The notes beneath the pieces were generated by a model. It ran no database searches and was not told where the DNA came from. It saw nothing but the letters and a program-made list of their open reading frames with translations. A stretch of DNA of 64,000 bases from Meandrina meandrites. Taxonomy: Eukaryota > Cnidaria > Anthozoa > Scleractinia > Meandrinidae. The DNA lies in NCBI GenBank assembly GCA_963693305.1, contig OY855904.1:50319761-50383760 (forward strand). Direction: 5' to 3'. Shown in pieces: positions 46,701 through 59,500 of the stretch (positions are counted from its first letter, which is position 1; each line of letters starts with the position of its first letter). The position numbers and the translations under genes were made by a program.

Positions 46701-48981
46701 CTGTGAAGAAGCATACAGTAAAACAGTGTTATCTAGTTAATATGGGAATTAATTACCATCATACTGTTATAAATATACCTGTTATAAGCCCCCACCCCAC
46801 CCCTGTTATAGGCCCATCTACCTGGAAACAAAAATATACATCTGGTTATAAGCTCCCCCGGATGTAAGCCCCCCTCTGCTGGATGACAGTACTGAACAGG
46901 GCTAAATGTTGCTTTATTATGACTTTTTAACTTGAAAACCTATTTTGATCACCACTCCTGTGGCCCCCTGGATATAAGCCCCTCCGTTTATAAGCCCACC
47001 CAAAACCCCTTTCCAAGTTGTATAAGCATTGTATAAGTATTGGTCTGAGCACCAGGAATGTGAACTCTTGCCAAGTGTGATGAGAAAGTGCGCAATTCAC
47101 GACCTCCGGAAGTTTATATGCTCAAATCTGATTGGCTGACAATTGAAAATGAGCACTCTGTGCACTCTCAAAGAATCAGAGCTGGCCAGAATCCACAATC
47201 TTGGTGCTAGCCAAAAGGGAACGAGATTGGTGATCTGAAAAATGGATTAATAATGTTACCTTGAATAAGGAGGCACATTTTTGTTGAAGTCCGTCTTGAC
47301 AGTTCTCGCACTTGCCACAACAGTTAACGACGTGAAATGTCAGCCTGTCGCCCTTCTTAAGTCCAGCATCTGGACGTGCGTGATCAACTACTTCTATGAT
47401 TCCTTCATGTCCAAGAATGCTACAATTAAGGAACATAACGACAGACCTTATTAATCCTGGGGGCAAAGGTAAAGCCTGTGTACAAGCCTATTGGCCCATC
47501 GGCTGGAGCTTATTCCGGTTCCCATAGCATGAAGTGGCTACTCCCCCCCTTGATGGGATGCTAGGGTCCCCTAGCAGTAAATCCACTGGTACCCATTTAT
47601 ACACCTGGGTGGAGAGAGGCACTATGAGCGTAGAGTGTCTTGCCCAAGAACACAACGCAGTGCCCTGGCCAGGGCTCGAACCAAGACCGCCCAATCAGGA
47701 GTCCAGCGCACTAACTATAAGGCTTTTAATCCTGGGGGCCTACACAGAAATATTGTATCGCATGAGGCTTCTTACCCTAAGGTGCAAATCCTAATATCCT
47801 TTTATAATGTACAATTTTTGACAGCCCTTACATATAACTTTGATAGAATATGGCGACCCTTTCACATATATACAGTACTGTAGGAATACTGCATCTTATA
47901 TTCTAAACCTTTCAATAAAATAACACTTTAAAATACCAGTACCTTCTAATACAGCTACAGGACAGTCAGAAGACAGCACCCCTTTCTGGTAGAGCCTTCC
48001 ATATATAATACAGTCCATTTTTGGGTGTACGACCCCACCCACCCAGGAATGGCCATGAAACCCTTACATTAATTATCATCCGATATTCTTTTCAAATCAA
48101 GTAAGCATATCATCACACCCCAGGGGGGGGGGGGACTCGAATTACACATGATGGGGGAGGGGGGGCAACATATTTTTGGGTTGAAAATTTACATGCTTGG
48201 TATTTTTTTGGGTCAAGAGATCTGTCACATAAATACGATTATTTTTTTTGGGTCTTATCTCCGAGCAAACTTTTCATATTGGGTTTTCGTTGCAATCAGT
48301 GGATCAGAAAAATATTCATTTTGAACTTTTTTTCAGCGATGTGTTAATTCTGGAAAAACTGTTGATATTGTTGTCAGGATTTTTTTTGGGTCTAAAATTT
48401 CAGGCTTGTGTATTTTTTGGGGGTTTGCAATATGAAGCTCCGTCAGACCCCCCCGTCATGTATACTTTGAGTACCCCCCCCCCCCTCCCGCCCTGGGCAT
48501 CACACAGGTCACTAGAGTAACAGAAATGTATAATCAGGAAATGTTAAATCCAAATAAACTAGTGAAAATGGTTAGTATAGTAACATTGAAATACCCTCCC
48601 CCCTTCTGTATCACATTCAGAGGTAAGAATGGAATTCTCAGCTTAGTCCTTATAAACTTGGACTCCCACCCCCCCCCCCCCCCCTTCCCCGCCCCCATTT
48701 TAAATCTGGCCTCACCTCTTCACTCTTCCCTACACTGTCTACACTGTATTGAAAGCCCCGAGCCCGATATCTCTAGACGATTTAAAATACCTGGGGGTCA
48801 CTTCTTTTCTTTTTCCACTGACTGTATGTAAATCGGAGCCACATATTGTAGCCATAAGCATCTTCCCAAGAATTTCCCCAGCTTTTAACTTGGGAATGGT
48901 AACAACCTCCTGGACGAGACATGGTTGAGCATGAATACCGAGAAAAACGAGCCGGCGAGCTAAATCAACAGCTCGAGACAT
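43737..48981 (-). CDS. zinc-dependent alcohol-dehydrogenase-like (MDR) enzyme, seven exons
   Basis: Exons in transcript order: 48791-48981, 47260-47419, 46488-46700, 46170-46302, 45623-45675, 44745-44889, 43737-43921. All are GT/AG and in frame; 359 residues, typical of medium-chain dehydrogenases. Catalytic-zinc ligands are C47 (ATICGSDLH) and H68-E69 (GHEG). The structural-zinc set is C98, C101, C104 and C112 (CGKCENCQDGLQQKC). The Rossmann loop is G189-C-G-L-L-G194, and D213 at the end of strand 2 (CSDINPKR) favours NAD over NADP. It lacks obvious targeting signals. The overall pattern (ICGSDLHTVSGKR, GDRLTFHVVNCCGKC) recalls the bacterial-type branch often labelled threonine/sorbitol-dehydrogenase-like or phosphonate-associated. 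The substrate is unknown. Divergent from C15orf61 across 180 bp. Confidence 0.9.
44498..44519. repeat. C homopolymer run
   Basis: A run of about 22 C in the last intron of the dehydrogenase gene, flanked by CAGCCT and GCCCTCTCCC. Confidence 0.85.
45136..45545. repeat. tandem array, five units of about 83 bp
   Basis: Units begin TGGCAGCRAAAAACAT at 45136, 45222, 45304, 45387 and 45470 (spacings 86, 82, 83, 83) and contain TTGATCRAGCAGAGTTTGCCAG and GAAAAGTGCAGTAACT. The middle three are nearly identical and the outer two more diverged. It lies in an intron of the dehydrogenase gene. Confidence 0.93.
45780..45852. repeat. hairpin with polyC and polyG arms
   Basis: AAGCCCCCCCCCCCTC and GAGGGGGGGGGGGGCTT form the tips of a 73 bp foldback, with CTTCCAAGGGGGAGG between. 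It is similar in style to other TAAGCCCC-rich stretches at 46.78-47.0 kb and 53.17-53.26 kb. Confidence 0.7.
46776..47020. repeat. TATAAGCCCC-rich repeat
   Basis: TATAAGCCCCC, TATAGGCCC, TATAAGCTCCC, TGTAAGCCCCC, TATAAGCCCC and TATAAGCCC occur at irregular spacing. Intronic. Possibly a decayed foldback element. Confidence 0.6.
47472..47730 (-). repeat. tRNA-derived SINE
   Basis: A near-complete copy (GTACAAGCCTATTGGCCC, CTCCCCCCCTTGATGGGA, CACCTGGGTGGAG, TGTCTTGCCCAAGAACACAA, GGGCTCGAACC B box on the minus strand, GCGCACTAAC). It lies in an intron of the dehydrogenase gene in the sense of that gene. Confidence 0.85.
48119..48497. mobile_element. hAT-type MITE, copy 2, with perfect 8 bp duplication
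   Basis: 379 bp with tips CCCAGGGGGGG...ACTCGAATTACACATGA and TCATGTATACTTTGAGTACCCCCCC...CCTGGG. It is flanked by CATCACAC on both sides (48111-48118, 48498-48505). The interior has repeated TTTTTTTGGGTC motifs. It lies in the first coding intron of the dehydrogenase gene. Confidence 0.9.
48668..48698. repeat. C-rich homopolymer run
   Basis: CACCCCCC... of about 17 C, then TTCCCCGCCCCC, about 95 bp from the end of the first dehydrogenase exon. Confidence 0.8.
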
Positions 48982-49656
<675 letters not shown>

Positions 49657-51194
49657 AGGAAAACTGGATTTATTTGACATCAAACTCAGACATATTTGAA
49701 CCGCTCTGGAGGTCTGGTAATGTTAAATTTGGTGTGTGTGTGGTGTGTTTGCGTAGGAGGCTAGTACCGCTCATTTTCCAATATGCTGGTCTCAGACAGG
49801 ATTGCCACAGGTCAGGGAAGAAATAAAATTCTTGAAGGTCAGGGAAAAGTCTGGCAATTTTATTTTCAGTCAGGGATAGTTTACATTTTGAAGAATAGTC
49901 ACAGAAAATTGAAATTATAACAACTCTGGTTTAATACCATTGAGGGCTGGCAAAAACATTTCAGATCAATGTGATCTCAGCAATGTTTTACTTTTGGAAA
50001 TGGAGGCTGGAGGTGCTACTATATCTGACATTTTTATTTGGTAAATGAAATTTGATTTTTATCAGGGAAAAGTCAGGAAATTATGAAACCTGATGTCTGT
50101 ACATGTGGCAACCATGCCAGAACTTTCCTGTTATATTTTTTTCTTCAACTCAAAAAGAAAATTGGGACCAGGTTGCTCACCCCTGAATCTTGGGCATCCA
50201 GTGAGATGAACTTGGAGAAGAACTAAGTAACTGAATTAGGGTTGAGAATTCAGACTTTTGAGTTCATTGCTTTATGCACTAACTCTATACTAGCTCTACT
50301 ACGTTTACATGGAAATTTCAGGCCAGAATGTTTTATTAGAGAAGCCATTCAGGTAAAAAGTTTTGAAATACTGAAAAATTAATAAACTAGTAGTAATCAT
50401 GGATTATGGAGTGCGTTCGTGGGGATTTCTTTGTTTTGAACAGCCAATCCAAAACAGGAATTGTAATTAATTAAGAATAGGCATATAAAATCGCCAAGTG
50501 TGTCGCCGGCTTTAGGCGAGTTACGCGACTGTTTATATCGCCATACAAATTTGAAACGGCCGCGCGCGCAACATAAACAGTAACAACACGCGTCCAACAT
50601 CACTTGAGACTATCAGCAAAACAATTTTAATCCAGCAGCGCACGAGGAAGCACAGACATTTTTTTTACTACTGTAGAAGGAAGCACTGCCGAAACGTTTA
50701 GTTTTTCGGCTAAATTGAATTGTTTTTGCGCGCGCTGTCTTTGCGGCTTAGTGTGACGCAATTAATTGCCTTCTAATGTCTTCTCGCATGAGATCGAGGC
50801 CATCCTGCCACATACCGACATACATACCGACATAGAACGACTTTCGCTTGCGCATTCACAGGACAACCACGGGACCACAGGTCACCACAAGATTAGGATG
50901 CGTTCTCCTATCGTCGAACGCAATAATTGTAAGAGCCTAGCTTGATGGTATATTCTTGGTGACTGCAATTTTGGCATGAGCTGCTAAATCACTCCAGATG
51001 CTGTTGTTATTCACTAATCAGTTTTAATACTCAGAGAAGGCACTGAATCAACTTTTTTCACTTTTCCAAACAAAAAACATTGTGTTGACTGGTTCACAGT
51101 AGAGCAATGAAAGTTGTGAAAAGTGAAACGGTCTGTCTACAAGATTAGCACTGTTAATGCACAAAAGATGTGAATGGCAGTTTTTCTGGAAGAA
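49657..51194. other. intergenic, no supported gene
   Basis: Holds the C15orf61 3' flank, a half copy of the TAGCCTCC hairpin repeat (GCGTAGGAGGCTAG near 49753), and a more GC-rich, CpG-containing patch at 50.5-50.9 kb. No coding exon seen. Confidence 0.45.
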
Positions 51195-51470
51195 ATGCAC
51201 CTGTCAATGTTAAGCCCCAGGGTGGAGGGGGGGCAGACCCAGGGGGTTTTGACATTTTCTAGAAGCCCCCAAATTCCCCACCCCTGGGCTCCTAGTGAAT
51301 GTCAAATTTGCCATATATCCACTTAAATTTCTAACCCAGCAGACCATTTTAGATATCAAAATCCCTACCCTGGGAGAGGTTCATGATGTCAAATTCCCGT
51401 GGGTAGCTCCCACCCCCCCCCCCCCCCCCCCCCCCCCCACCACCACGGGGCTTAACATTGACAAGTGCAT
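51195..51470. mobile_element. MITE with AAGCCCC tips and a long polyC run
   Basis: ATGCACCTGTCAATGTTAAG at the left is mirrored by CTTAACATTGACAAGTGCAT at the right. Inside are GGGTGGAGGGGGGG and a run of about 27 C (51413-51438). It lies about 150 bp upstream of the Rab11-FIP-like start codon. Confidence 0.75.
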
Positions 51471-51619
51471 AAAGTTCGCGTAAACTGAAGGCAAGGAAAG
51501 TTCGTGAAGGCGCGCGCGGAGGTCGCGGCTCCCGCGCGTAAGTAAAATGCGCGGCTACAAAGTCGACTGTGACGTGAATTTACCTTCCCGCGAAATTTGG
51601 ATGTCAGCTGGTGAATGTT

Positions 51620-54600
51620 ATGGATCCTGACGAAGTAAAAGTTATCGGTAAGGAACGAATCTCCTCTAAAATATCTACCACATTTAACAAGAACATTAAC
51701 AATTCTTATGTTTTCTCTCGTAGTTTATGCAGCTCGAAATCTACAGCCGAAAAAAGGCGAGGGTGAGTAAAAATGATTTTGAATAGCTTTACATTTGCTA
51801 GAATTCGAGATTTGGCGATTTGTTTTGATGCTGAAATTGTACTGTTTATTACCTTTGTAGGTGTTTGCAACGCATCTGTTATTTTTGGCATTGGCAAGCA
51901 AAAATATCGGACGGAATATGTGCGAGATAACGATCCAACATGGAATGAAGAGACTGTAATGTAAGTGAAAAATGAGAATATTGTAAAATGTCTGATGTCG
52001 TTTTTCACTTTCTTCAATGTATTTGATCGAGTATTTTTTATAAACTCGATGTAAAATTATAAGCTTAAGTATAAAACGTGCTTCGCATTAAAAATTATAA
52101 TCTCTTTGAAGTTGTTTAAACACTCAGAATTGCCCGACCATCTCACGATCGATATATTATCTAAGTAAATAAAAAAAGGTCCTTTCCTGTGCAAACTAAA
52201 TTGGTGGGCAGTATGCAAATCCCCTTTCTCTTCGCACCTTCCTTTTGCGAATTTTCTTGAAGACAAAACAAAGAACGCGCAACTGTGTAACTTCGGAATA
52301 AATTTATTCCGTTTTTGGTGCTGGTTTAAAGTCAACAATTTTAACAGAGATTCAAACGATGATTTCGGTTCTGTATGAATTTAATATTTGTCCTCGCTCC
52401 TCGTTTTATAAATAAAAAACATCTGCCTAACGGATATTCGCAATTGTTTTCGAGGTACCCGTCAATAAAACGAGATGTCCCATCTTTTACAAATTAAAAA
52501 ACATCATTTTATAAGCTTACAAATTCTTAGTTTTCAGAAAACTCAGTCGCATTTTATAATCATGTATAGTAAGTTTTCGTTTCGATTTGATTTTTTAACA
52601 TAGGTCCGGTTTCAATTTTTTTTAAAGATAATTTATACTCACTTTCATATTTTTTATTTTGACTGCGTTTCTCACCTTATCCAGCACTTTGAACAACTGA
52701 TCAAACAATCTTAGTTTTTGTCTGATCATTGATGCATTGTTATTGATTCCATAAATTTCCAAAATGTTAGCCTCCTTGCAAAATATTGTCTACATTTTTA
52801 ATAAACAGACCAACAACCATTGCAGATAAGGTGTTGTAAACCCTGTTGATTAAAATCGCCTAATTGCAATAAAGTCATATTAAAAAGAAAAATGAAAAAG
52901 CCAAATAGGAATCAATTAACTTAATCATCATAGCTGGCAGCATTTACAGGAAACTCGCGAGTTTATTTCTGTAGAAATATTAATCGTGTTGCAAGACAAA
53001 TTGATTAACATGCCTTTTGAGGCCGTTTCATCAGGCAAATTTCAAATATATCTTGGTAATGCCTAATTAGTTCCTATTTGCCTTTTTTCTTATTGCTTTT
53101 TTCTATGACAACGTTATTGCAATTAGGTGTAAATATATTAATTCTGTCAAACATGAATAAGTCCCCACACTGATAAGCTTCCCCCCTCCCCCCCAAATCC
53201 AACTAAAAAAAATTAACCCCCCTCTTGAACAGAGATAAGCCCAGAGCTTATTTTCTGAAGGGCAAGCTCTCCAGTGGTGCAATGTCAGATGATATGATGT
53301 ACTAAATTAGCAAACACAGACAAAGCGCTCTTTGGGGACTGCGAGTTTTCCTACAGCCCACAAGCGGCTGCGTGTTTTGGCGAGCAAAGCATAAGCCGCT
53401 GAGTTGTCGAGCAAGAGCCGACTCACAGGCTAAGACAAAACTAAATGTGTGGATCTAATTATATTTTGCATTCTTGCCTCTTTGTCTTTTTTTTTCTCAG
53501 CAAAGTAACTAAACCTGCTGCGCTGGTTTTTACAGTCATGGATCGGGACGATCCCCTCGGCACAGTGAGTTTACCATTTACACAAATCCCTTCAGTAGCA
53601 CACCGTCGCAGATGGATGCCATTAATTACGAAAAATGCACAAGTTATGGGTGACCTGTGCATTGACTGCTGGGTGCTAACATTTAAGAAGGCACCTTCCG
53701 CAGGACAGGGGAGCAAATGGAACAGTTTGATACCTTTTGTCCGGGCTGGTGCAAAAGAGCGATCAAAAAGAAGAACCTCAATTGAAGCTGCTTCTATTTC
53801 TAGAAAGGGATCAAGGTCTATAGAGAACTTATACTCCACGGCTGAGCTGAAGCCCGATGATGAATTAGAAAAATCTGAAGTAGGAGGTTCAAAGTTGTCT
53901 CCTGTTAATTCATCTTCAAGTCGTTCCTCACTGGCACCCCTCACCCTTTTCAAGCCCCGCCTAGCTCCCACCCTCGGTCAGGTACTGTCCTCAAGTCTTG
54001 CTCCTGAGATAACAGGACTTTCTCCAAAATCTGGTCCCTCATCAGGTGGGACACAGATCACAGTGCGAGGTTGTAACCTTGGCATGTCAAAAGAGGAAAT
54101 AGCCTCGATAACTGTTTGTGGCTGCGATTTGTACTCTTCTCTTGAATACCACAGTCCTGCAAAGCTTGTCGTTGTTACAAAACCTTGGACTGGCTCTGGA
54201 CCAGTTGTAATAGAGACCAAATCTGGAGGGCGTGGCATATCAACTCTAAATTTTACATTTCAAGACAAAGCAGCAGGTATTAAATAACTTACAATGCCCA
54301 CTATTAATTTTTTAATAAACAGAACATACTGCCATATATCTGAGGTCTTGGTTTAATTTGAACCAGTGACCTAACTGATTCTAGATCAATCAGAGGGGGC
54401 ACTACAGCCCTGGGTTAAAAAAGAGCTTGAATCCTGGGGCAGTTATGTGCCTGCCTTAATATACTTTTTGTTCAATCGGCAAGTTAGAATGCAAAGTTAC
54501 TTGTCCAACAGAAAAAACGTCTTGCCCTGGACAGCTCTGGTAATAGTTATTTCCAAATTTTTTAAGAGGAACTGTGATCAGACTTTGTATTACAACAAAA

Positions 54601-56144
54601 AAGTGACCCACAGTACATACATTTTGCTGAGTAAGAAATTCTACATGACTATTTGAAGACCCACAAAAATTCATTTTTGACATTTTTGTTTTTTTTTCTT
54701 ATTTTTTACATGTAAATGAATTTTTTGGCCATAGCACAAAAATTAAGTCCCATGAAACATATGCCCGTTTAATTTTCTTGATATACCCAATTATGCTGTG
54801 AACCTCAGTTATTGTCTATTATTGGCTCATATCTTCTTTCAATTTTTATGACACCAGCAGCAGCAGTGCCAAGCATACTAGATAAGAAAGGCAAAGCATC
54901 AAAGGCTGAATTATTAAACGAAATAACAAAACTCCGAGAGGAAATTAATGGTATGTTTTTGTTTGTCCTTCATCTTAGTTATAATTAACTATAAATGATA
55001 TTTATGTTCCCAGGAATAAGTATGCCATACATTTTTTTCTAGTCAGACTAATAATTTAACTGAACTAGCAATTTCAATTAAGCCTAGCAACTTTTTACTT
55101 GATTACTGGTAATAACTTTACTAGATAATTTTTAGCAATTAGACTGGCAGTTTCATTAGACTAGAGATTTTAGGATTATTATTTAAATTTTACAAGAGCA
55201 GCACTAGCCACTTTTACTTTTACGTCTGGTAATTTTACCAGAATAGTAAATTCAGTAGACCATTATTTATTTATTTATTATTATTATTAATTTTATGTGG
55301 ACAGCAAGTATTTATTTTCTTACTGTGAGTATACTCGCAGTGGTAATCTTGTCTCTTTCTTTCTTCCTTCCCATCCACCCCAACCTGAAACTTACCTTAA
55401 GGCGGGGGTATACACCTGAAGCCCGTTTTTCCACCGCTTTTCTTGGGTTTAAAGCGAATATCTCGTTCGCATTTCAAGCATTCCAAAAACCCTATCATCA
55501 TTTCAGAAAGCTATGTTTAGCAGTTTTCTGCAAATGTTTGGGTGATTTTTGGAGATGTTTGGGAAGAGATATGAGGATTACAAGGATAAGTAAAATTTGG
55601 AGAAATAAGAAAATATTAAATATTTAATGTGATTTTAAAATTAGAATTTGAAGTTAAAAATTAGTAGATGGACACCCAAACAGTCCCGTGACAACCTGGG
55701 ATGGTCTTGCGTTGGGGTCAACAGTCTGGTGGTGTTCCAAAAATAATTTTCTTTCTTCTATACCTTCCTTAAACCTCTTAAAATTTCACTCAAATTCAGG
55801 TAAAACCCCGCCTTAATTTATGTACATTAGAAGTATATTAGAAGTATTCTTAATAATGGTACCATTGTCAATGAATCACTCCCCTGGCCTGGGTGTAATG
55901 GTGTAAAACGTATCTGTAGTTGTGTCTTATGGATGGTAAAGGAAACTTTTTGCTTCAAACAAGAGCAAAATTCAAACCTTGTCGTGCTGTCCTTGCTTTG
56001 TTCAACAGCTGACGATCTGTGTACTCTATTTTTCTAGATCTAACTGGCGAGAATCGTTCCATGAAAAACTACATAGATCGACTGATGATAGTTCTAATGG
56101 AAAAATTCCCAGAAGTACTAGAAAATTTAAGTTCTTCTGCCTGA
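51620..56144 (+). CDS. RAB11FIP-like: Rab11-FIP-like protein with C2, IPT/TIG and Rab11-binding regions
   Basis: Exons: 51620-51647, 51724-51762, 51861-51960, 53501-54276, 54858-54950, 56038-56144; GT/AG, in frame, 380 residues. Residues 5-118 are a C2 domain of the Rab11-FIP class I type (VKVIVYAARNLQPKKGEG, FGIGKQKYRTEYVRDNDPTW, VFTVMDRDDPLGTVSL). A Ser-rich linker follows. Residues about 222-312 form an IPT/TIG domain (ITGLSPKSGPSSGGTQITV, RGCNLG, VVIETKSGGRGISTLNFTF) closest by eye to that of exocyst subunit Sec5. The last two exons give a coiled coil ending in the FIP signature (NYIDRLMIVLMEKFPEVLEN), which in relatives binds Rab11-GTP. Class I FIPs act at recycling endosomes. C2 and TIG share the 776 bp exon, so their fusion is not a joining error. 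Exon 54858 has a tandem CAG acceptor. Confidence 0.9.
51961..53500. other. large intron of the Rab11-FIP-like gene
   Basis: 1.5 kb, AT-rich. It contains a TAAGCCCC/CTTCCCCCC repeat fragment at 53.16-53.26 kb and a GC-richer patch at 53.32-53.43 kb. No exon or RNA gene seen. Confidence 0.5.
55401..55812. mobile_element. TTAA-flanked MITE with GGCGGGG tips
   Basis: 412 bp with tips GGCGGGGGTATACACCTGAA and TTCAGGTAAAACCCCGCC, flanked by TTAA (55397-55400, 55813-55816). It lies in the last intron of the Rab11-FIP-like gene. TTAA suggests piggyBac mobilisation, but the tip differs from the CCC type. Confidence 0.8.
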
Positions 56145-56565
56145 ATTATTGTGCACATCACTGGATCGAGAATATAGATATTATTTTTTAAATTAAATGT
56201 TGCATGGAAATCCACCTCAAACAGTTCTGAATAAAAGTTGCTTTTATTGAAAATGACTAAAATAATAATGTTATGCCCATTGGGCTAAATACATATGAAC
56301 CACTGAAATACTGTACAAGTGCAAATTTCTTGATTTTATATTTATTTATAAGTTAAATTTGAAAAATATTTATTTTTAAAATAATGTTGATAACAACTGC
56401 AAGGTTAAGTACACTATCATATTTTGTTACATTTATTCAGATCTGTGCTTTTGAAATACGACCTACCCAAGTTCACTGTTTGTTGAATTTGACAGTGATC
56501 TTGATTCTCAAAACTGGTACATACAATATTCTTACTAGTTTTAGTCCATAATTTTCCCTTCCCAC
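56145..56565. other. gap between converging genes
   Basis: 420 bp between the Rab11-FIP-like stop and the GH27 stop. It must carry both 3' UTRs; AATAAA-like signals appear (AATAAAAG at about 56231). No gene. Confidence 0.5.
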
Positions 56566-59500
56566 TCACATGATATCTGTGAGTAAATAAAAGGCATCTT
56601 TGACTGGTGTTAACTTAACCATCACCACCCCCGAGGGGTTAACTTTGGCAATGAAGGACTTGGTAAACTGGCCCAGGTCACTGTGAGCAAACAAGTCTCT
56701 AACAGAGGCTGTAGCTGCCGTCAATCCAACCTGTGGTATTGAAAGCAACAAAGCTTACAAGTCGGGTAGTAATAAAAAACATCTTTTTTCACTGCTGTGT
56801 TCAACACTATTTTGCATATATATACCCCAGGGGGGGGGTCCCCCATATGAATGGGAGGGGATACCACTGTCTCACTTAGGTGTGTAAATTTGGGATTTTG
56901 GTCTCACTTAGGGTGATCCTGGCAAATCTCCAATATTTTTAGCAATCAGGGTCTTTTTGGAGAGTGGCATGCCAAGACATACAGCTATCAAGAAAAAAAG
57001 CACACGTGACAATCCCGATAGGTATTGTGGCTAGTTTTAAGTTCACTGTTCCTTGACTTCAGCATTTTAGGGAAATCTGAAAAAATGGCAGATGCCCTGG
57101 TCCTATGTTTGCAAGTGCTAAAACAAAGCCAACTAAAGTAAGTTCGACAGCTACAGTCAGGAACACTGTGTATTGATCAAATCTCAGATTGCCTTTTGGG
57201 ATTTTCTTGTGTGCTTTCCTCCGACAATCTTTTTCGTATCAGCTGTATGTTGGTATGTTTTAGGGGTCCAAAAAAGCTTAAGCCACACCCAGATTGGTCG
57301 CCTTTAAAAATTTAATTCAAAATTTCTGTTTCCCATGGGACTTCCCCTGGGTGTATAGTCTAGTAAGAGATGTGGACCTTCTGCCAAAGTTCATACCACC
57401 ACCAAGCTGCATACAGTAACAAGGACCCAATTTGTGGAGTAGTCTTGGCATGTGTTATAATTACTCAAGAGTGCACAAGAGGTTAATGATTAATGGTATT
57501 AATGAGCAGTTTTTAATTCAGCGTGGAATTAGTCTGCGATTGCTCTAATTTGCTTTTACTAGCTTGAAAAAACACTTGCTGAACTCTGCACTTGACCAAC
57601 CAGTTGTGACTTGTAGGGCTTACAAGTTCAATTGGCAAGCAGAATAGTTTGTAATACATACCAATGAAAAATCTGCTTTGATTTCCTCTGGTTCCCTTGT
57701 ATTGCTGTTGAACAATACAACAGCTACACTGCCATTTGATAAGGCACGTGACCATATTTGCAAACCTCTCTCCGAGAACTGCATGAAGGAAAACAGAGTT
57801 TAGAGGTTGTAACAGTTCATCAGGCTCCAGTAATTCTCATAGCCAGATATAGTCAGATTGATTTTTTTTTATTTGTTGTTTTAATGTAAGGCATGCATGG
57901 TCAGATCTTACATTGTAATTTTATGAATGAAAACCTTTGAAATACCATAAAAAACTATCAATCCAAGCTTGTTCCCAGGGTACCCTCCTTAACACTCCCC
58001 CCTCCCCCCCCCCCCCCCCGCCCCATCCCTCTAATTATGGTAAATCAAGACAATGCAACTTTATGCTTGTAAAGGTATCCATCCATTTGTTATCAAACAG
58101 CACCAAAACATCAAAAAGCCCCTTTTTTTTATTTTACTGTTGCTGATATACAATTCGAAATGACTGAAGCCCCCTCTCTATTTAGAGACCCCCGCCCCCC
58201 AAAAAGGGTCCTAAAAAAGGGGTAGGGTGTACTAAGAGCTTTTAGTATTACCTGATAGTCACTTCCACTTGTAATAACAAAAAGTTTACCAAGCAATCAG
58301 GCCCTTGTTGTAAAAACTTCAGACTTTCCATTTAGCTCTGGAATTTCCAGACTTTTTCAAGAATTCAAGACTGTACAAACCCTGAAGGGGGTAACCCAAA
58401 AGAATGGGGCATTTGGGTTTGTATGGCTCATGGAAACCTGGAAAGTCATGGAATTTTAGAATTTCATTTTCCAGGCCTGGAAAGTCCTGGAATGTAAGTG
58501 TGGGTCATGGAAAGTCATGGAAAGTGATGTCTATTAAAAAGTAAAATTATAACAAGAAGGTTTTCTCACGAAGACAATGGTAAAAACATAGATGAATTTC
58601 AGAAAATGGTCAAATTTAGGACATAGAAAGCTTGGAGAAGTCATTGAAAAGGTCACGGAAAGTCATGGAATTTCAAAAGATCAAAAGAGTATGAACCCTG
58701 TTAAAATTGTGTTGTGGTCTAACTTCTCAACTGAACCAACATGTGAATATTCCAGAATGGTTGAGTTTCAGAGCCTGCATGCTGCAAAAATAGGAGATAC
58801 CCAGTAGCTGGCAAACCTCATACATGTAAGGACAGAGGAAGTTTTTCTTTTTAAAAGTCATTTAGACAATTATTAGAAATAATTAACTAATACGCACCAC
58901 TCTTCTTCCCATTTTACCAAGCTTGTCCTGACTCACAGCAATTACCTCTCTATAATAAATGTAATTTTTTTTAAATAAAAAAATGGTTGGCTAATCATTT
59001 TTTTGTTGGAATGACAAATGTAGGCAAGGCCAACAAAACAACTTTTTTTATATTTTATGTTGGGTTAATTCTCTTTGCATCCAAGTCATTTGTGGTAATT
59101 GAAGCAATGAAATAATAGAATAAATATTGCAATTATTATTTGTTAAGCCCAACAGATATATGACTAATTATTAATAACTATATGCTTCAACTCCGCATCT
59201 TGTAGCCTGGACTGCGCCTATGTTTTTGGGCTTGTCATGCATTCCTCCACGACAAGCCCAACTTTAGACATCTGCTTAGGAGGCTATGGATCTTACAAAA
59301 GATAAGACTGTACTAGACAATGCAGTTGATTATGATCACTAAGTTAATTAACCATTCAGTATTAATTAATGATCTCTCAATAATGATTTTTGGTAAATTT
59401 AGGTTACTTACCATTAGTCAGAATTGGCTGGCCAGACCAGTATATTGGAGAACAGTATTCCATTGTTGTCAAATCATTCAATGCCTTCAACGCACAAATA

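Noticed and set aside
43737..48981. Bacterial origin (transfer) of the dehydrogenase gene
   Set aside because: Resemblance to a bacterial-type subfamily was noted, but the gene has six normal introns and no unusual composition; without a tree no transfer claim can be made.
53459..53971. 170-codon minus-strand open frame
   Set aside because: Antisense to the C2/linker exon of the Rab11-FIP-like gene, where the plus-strand reading is strongly supported.
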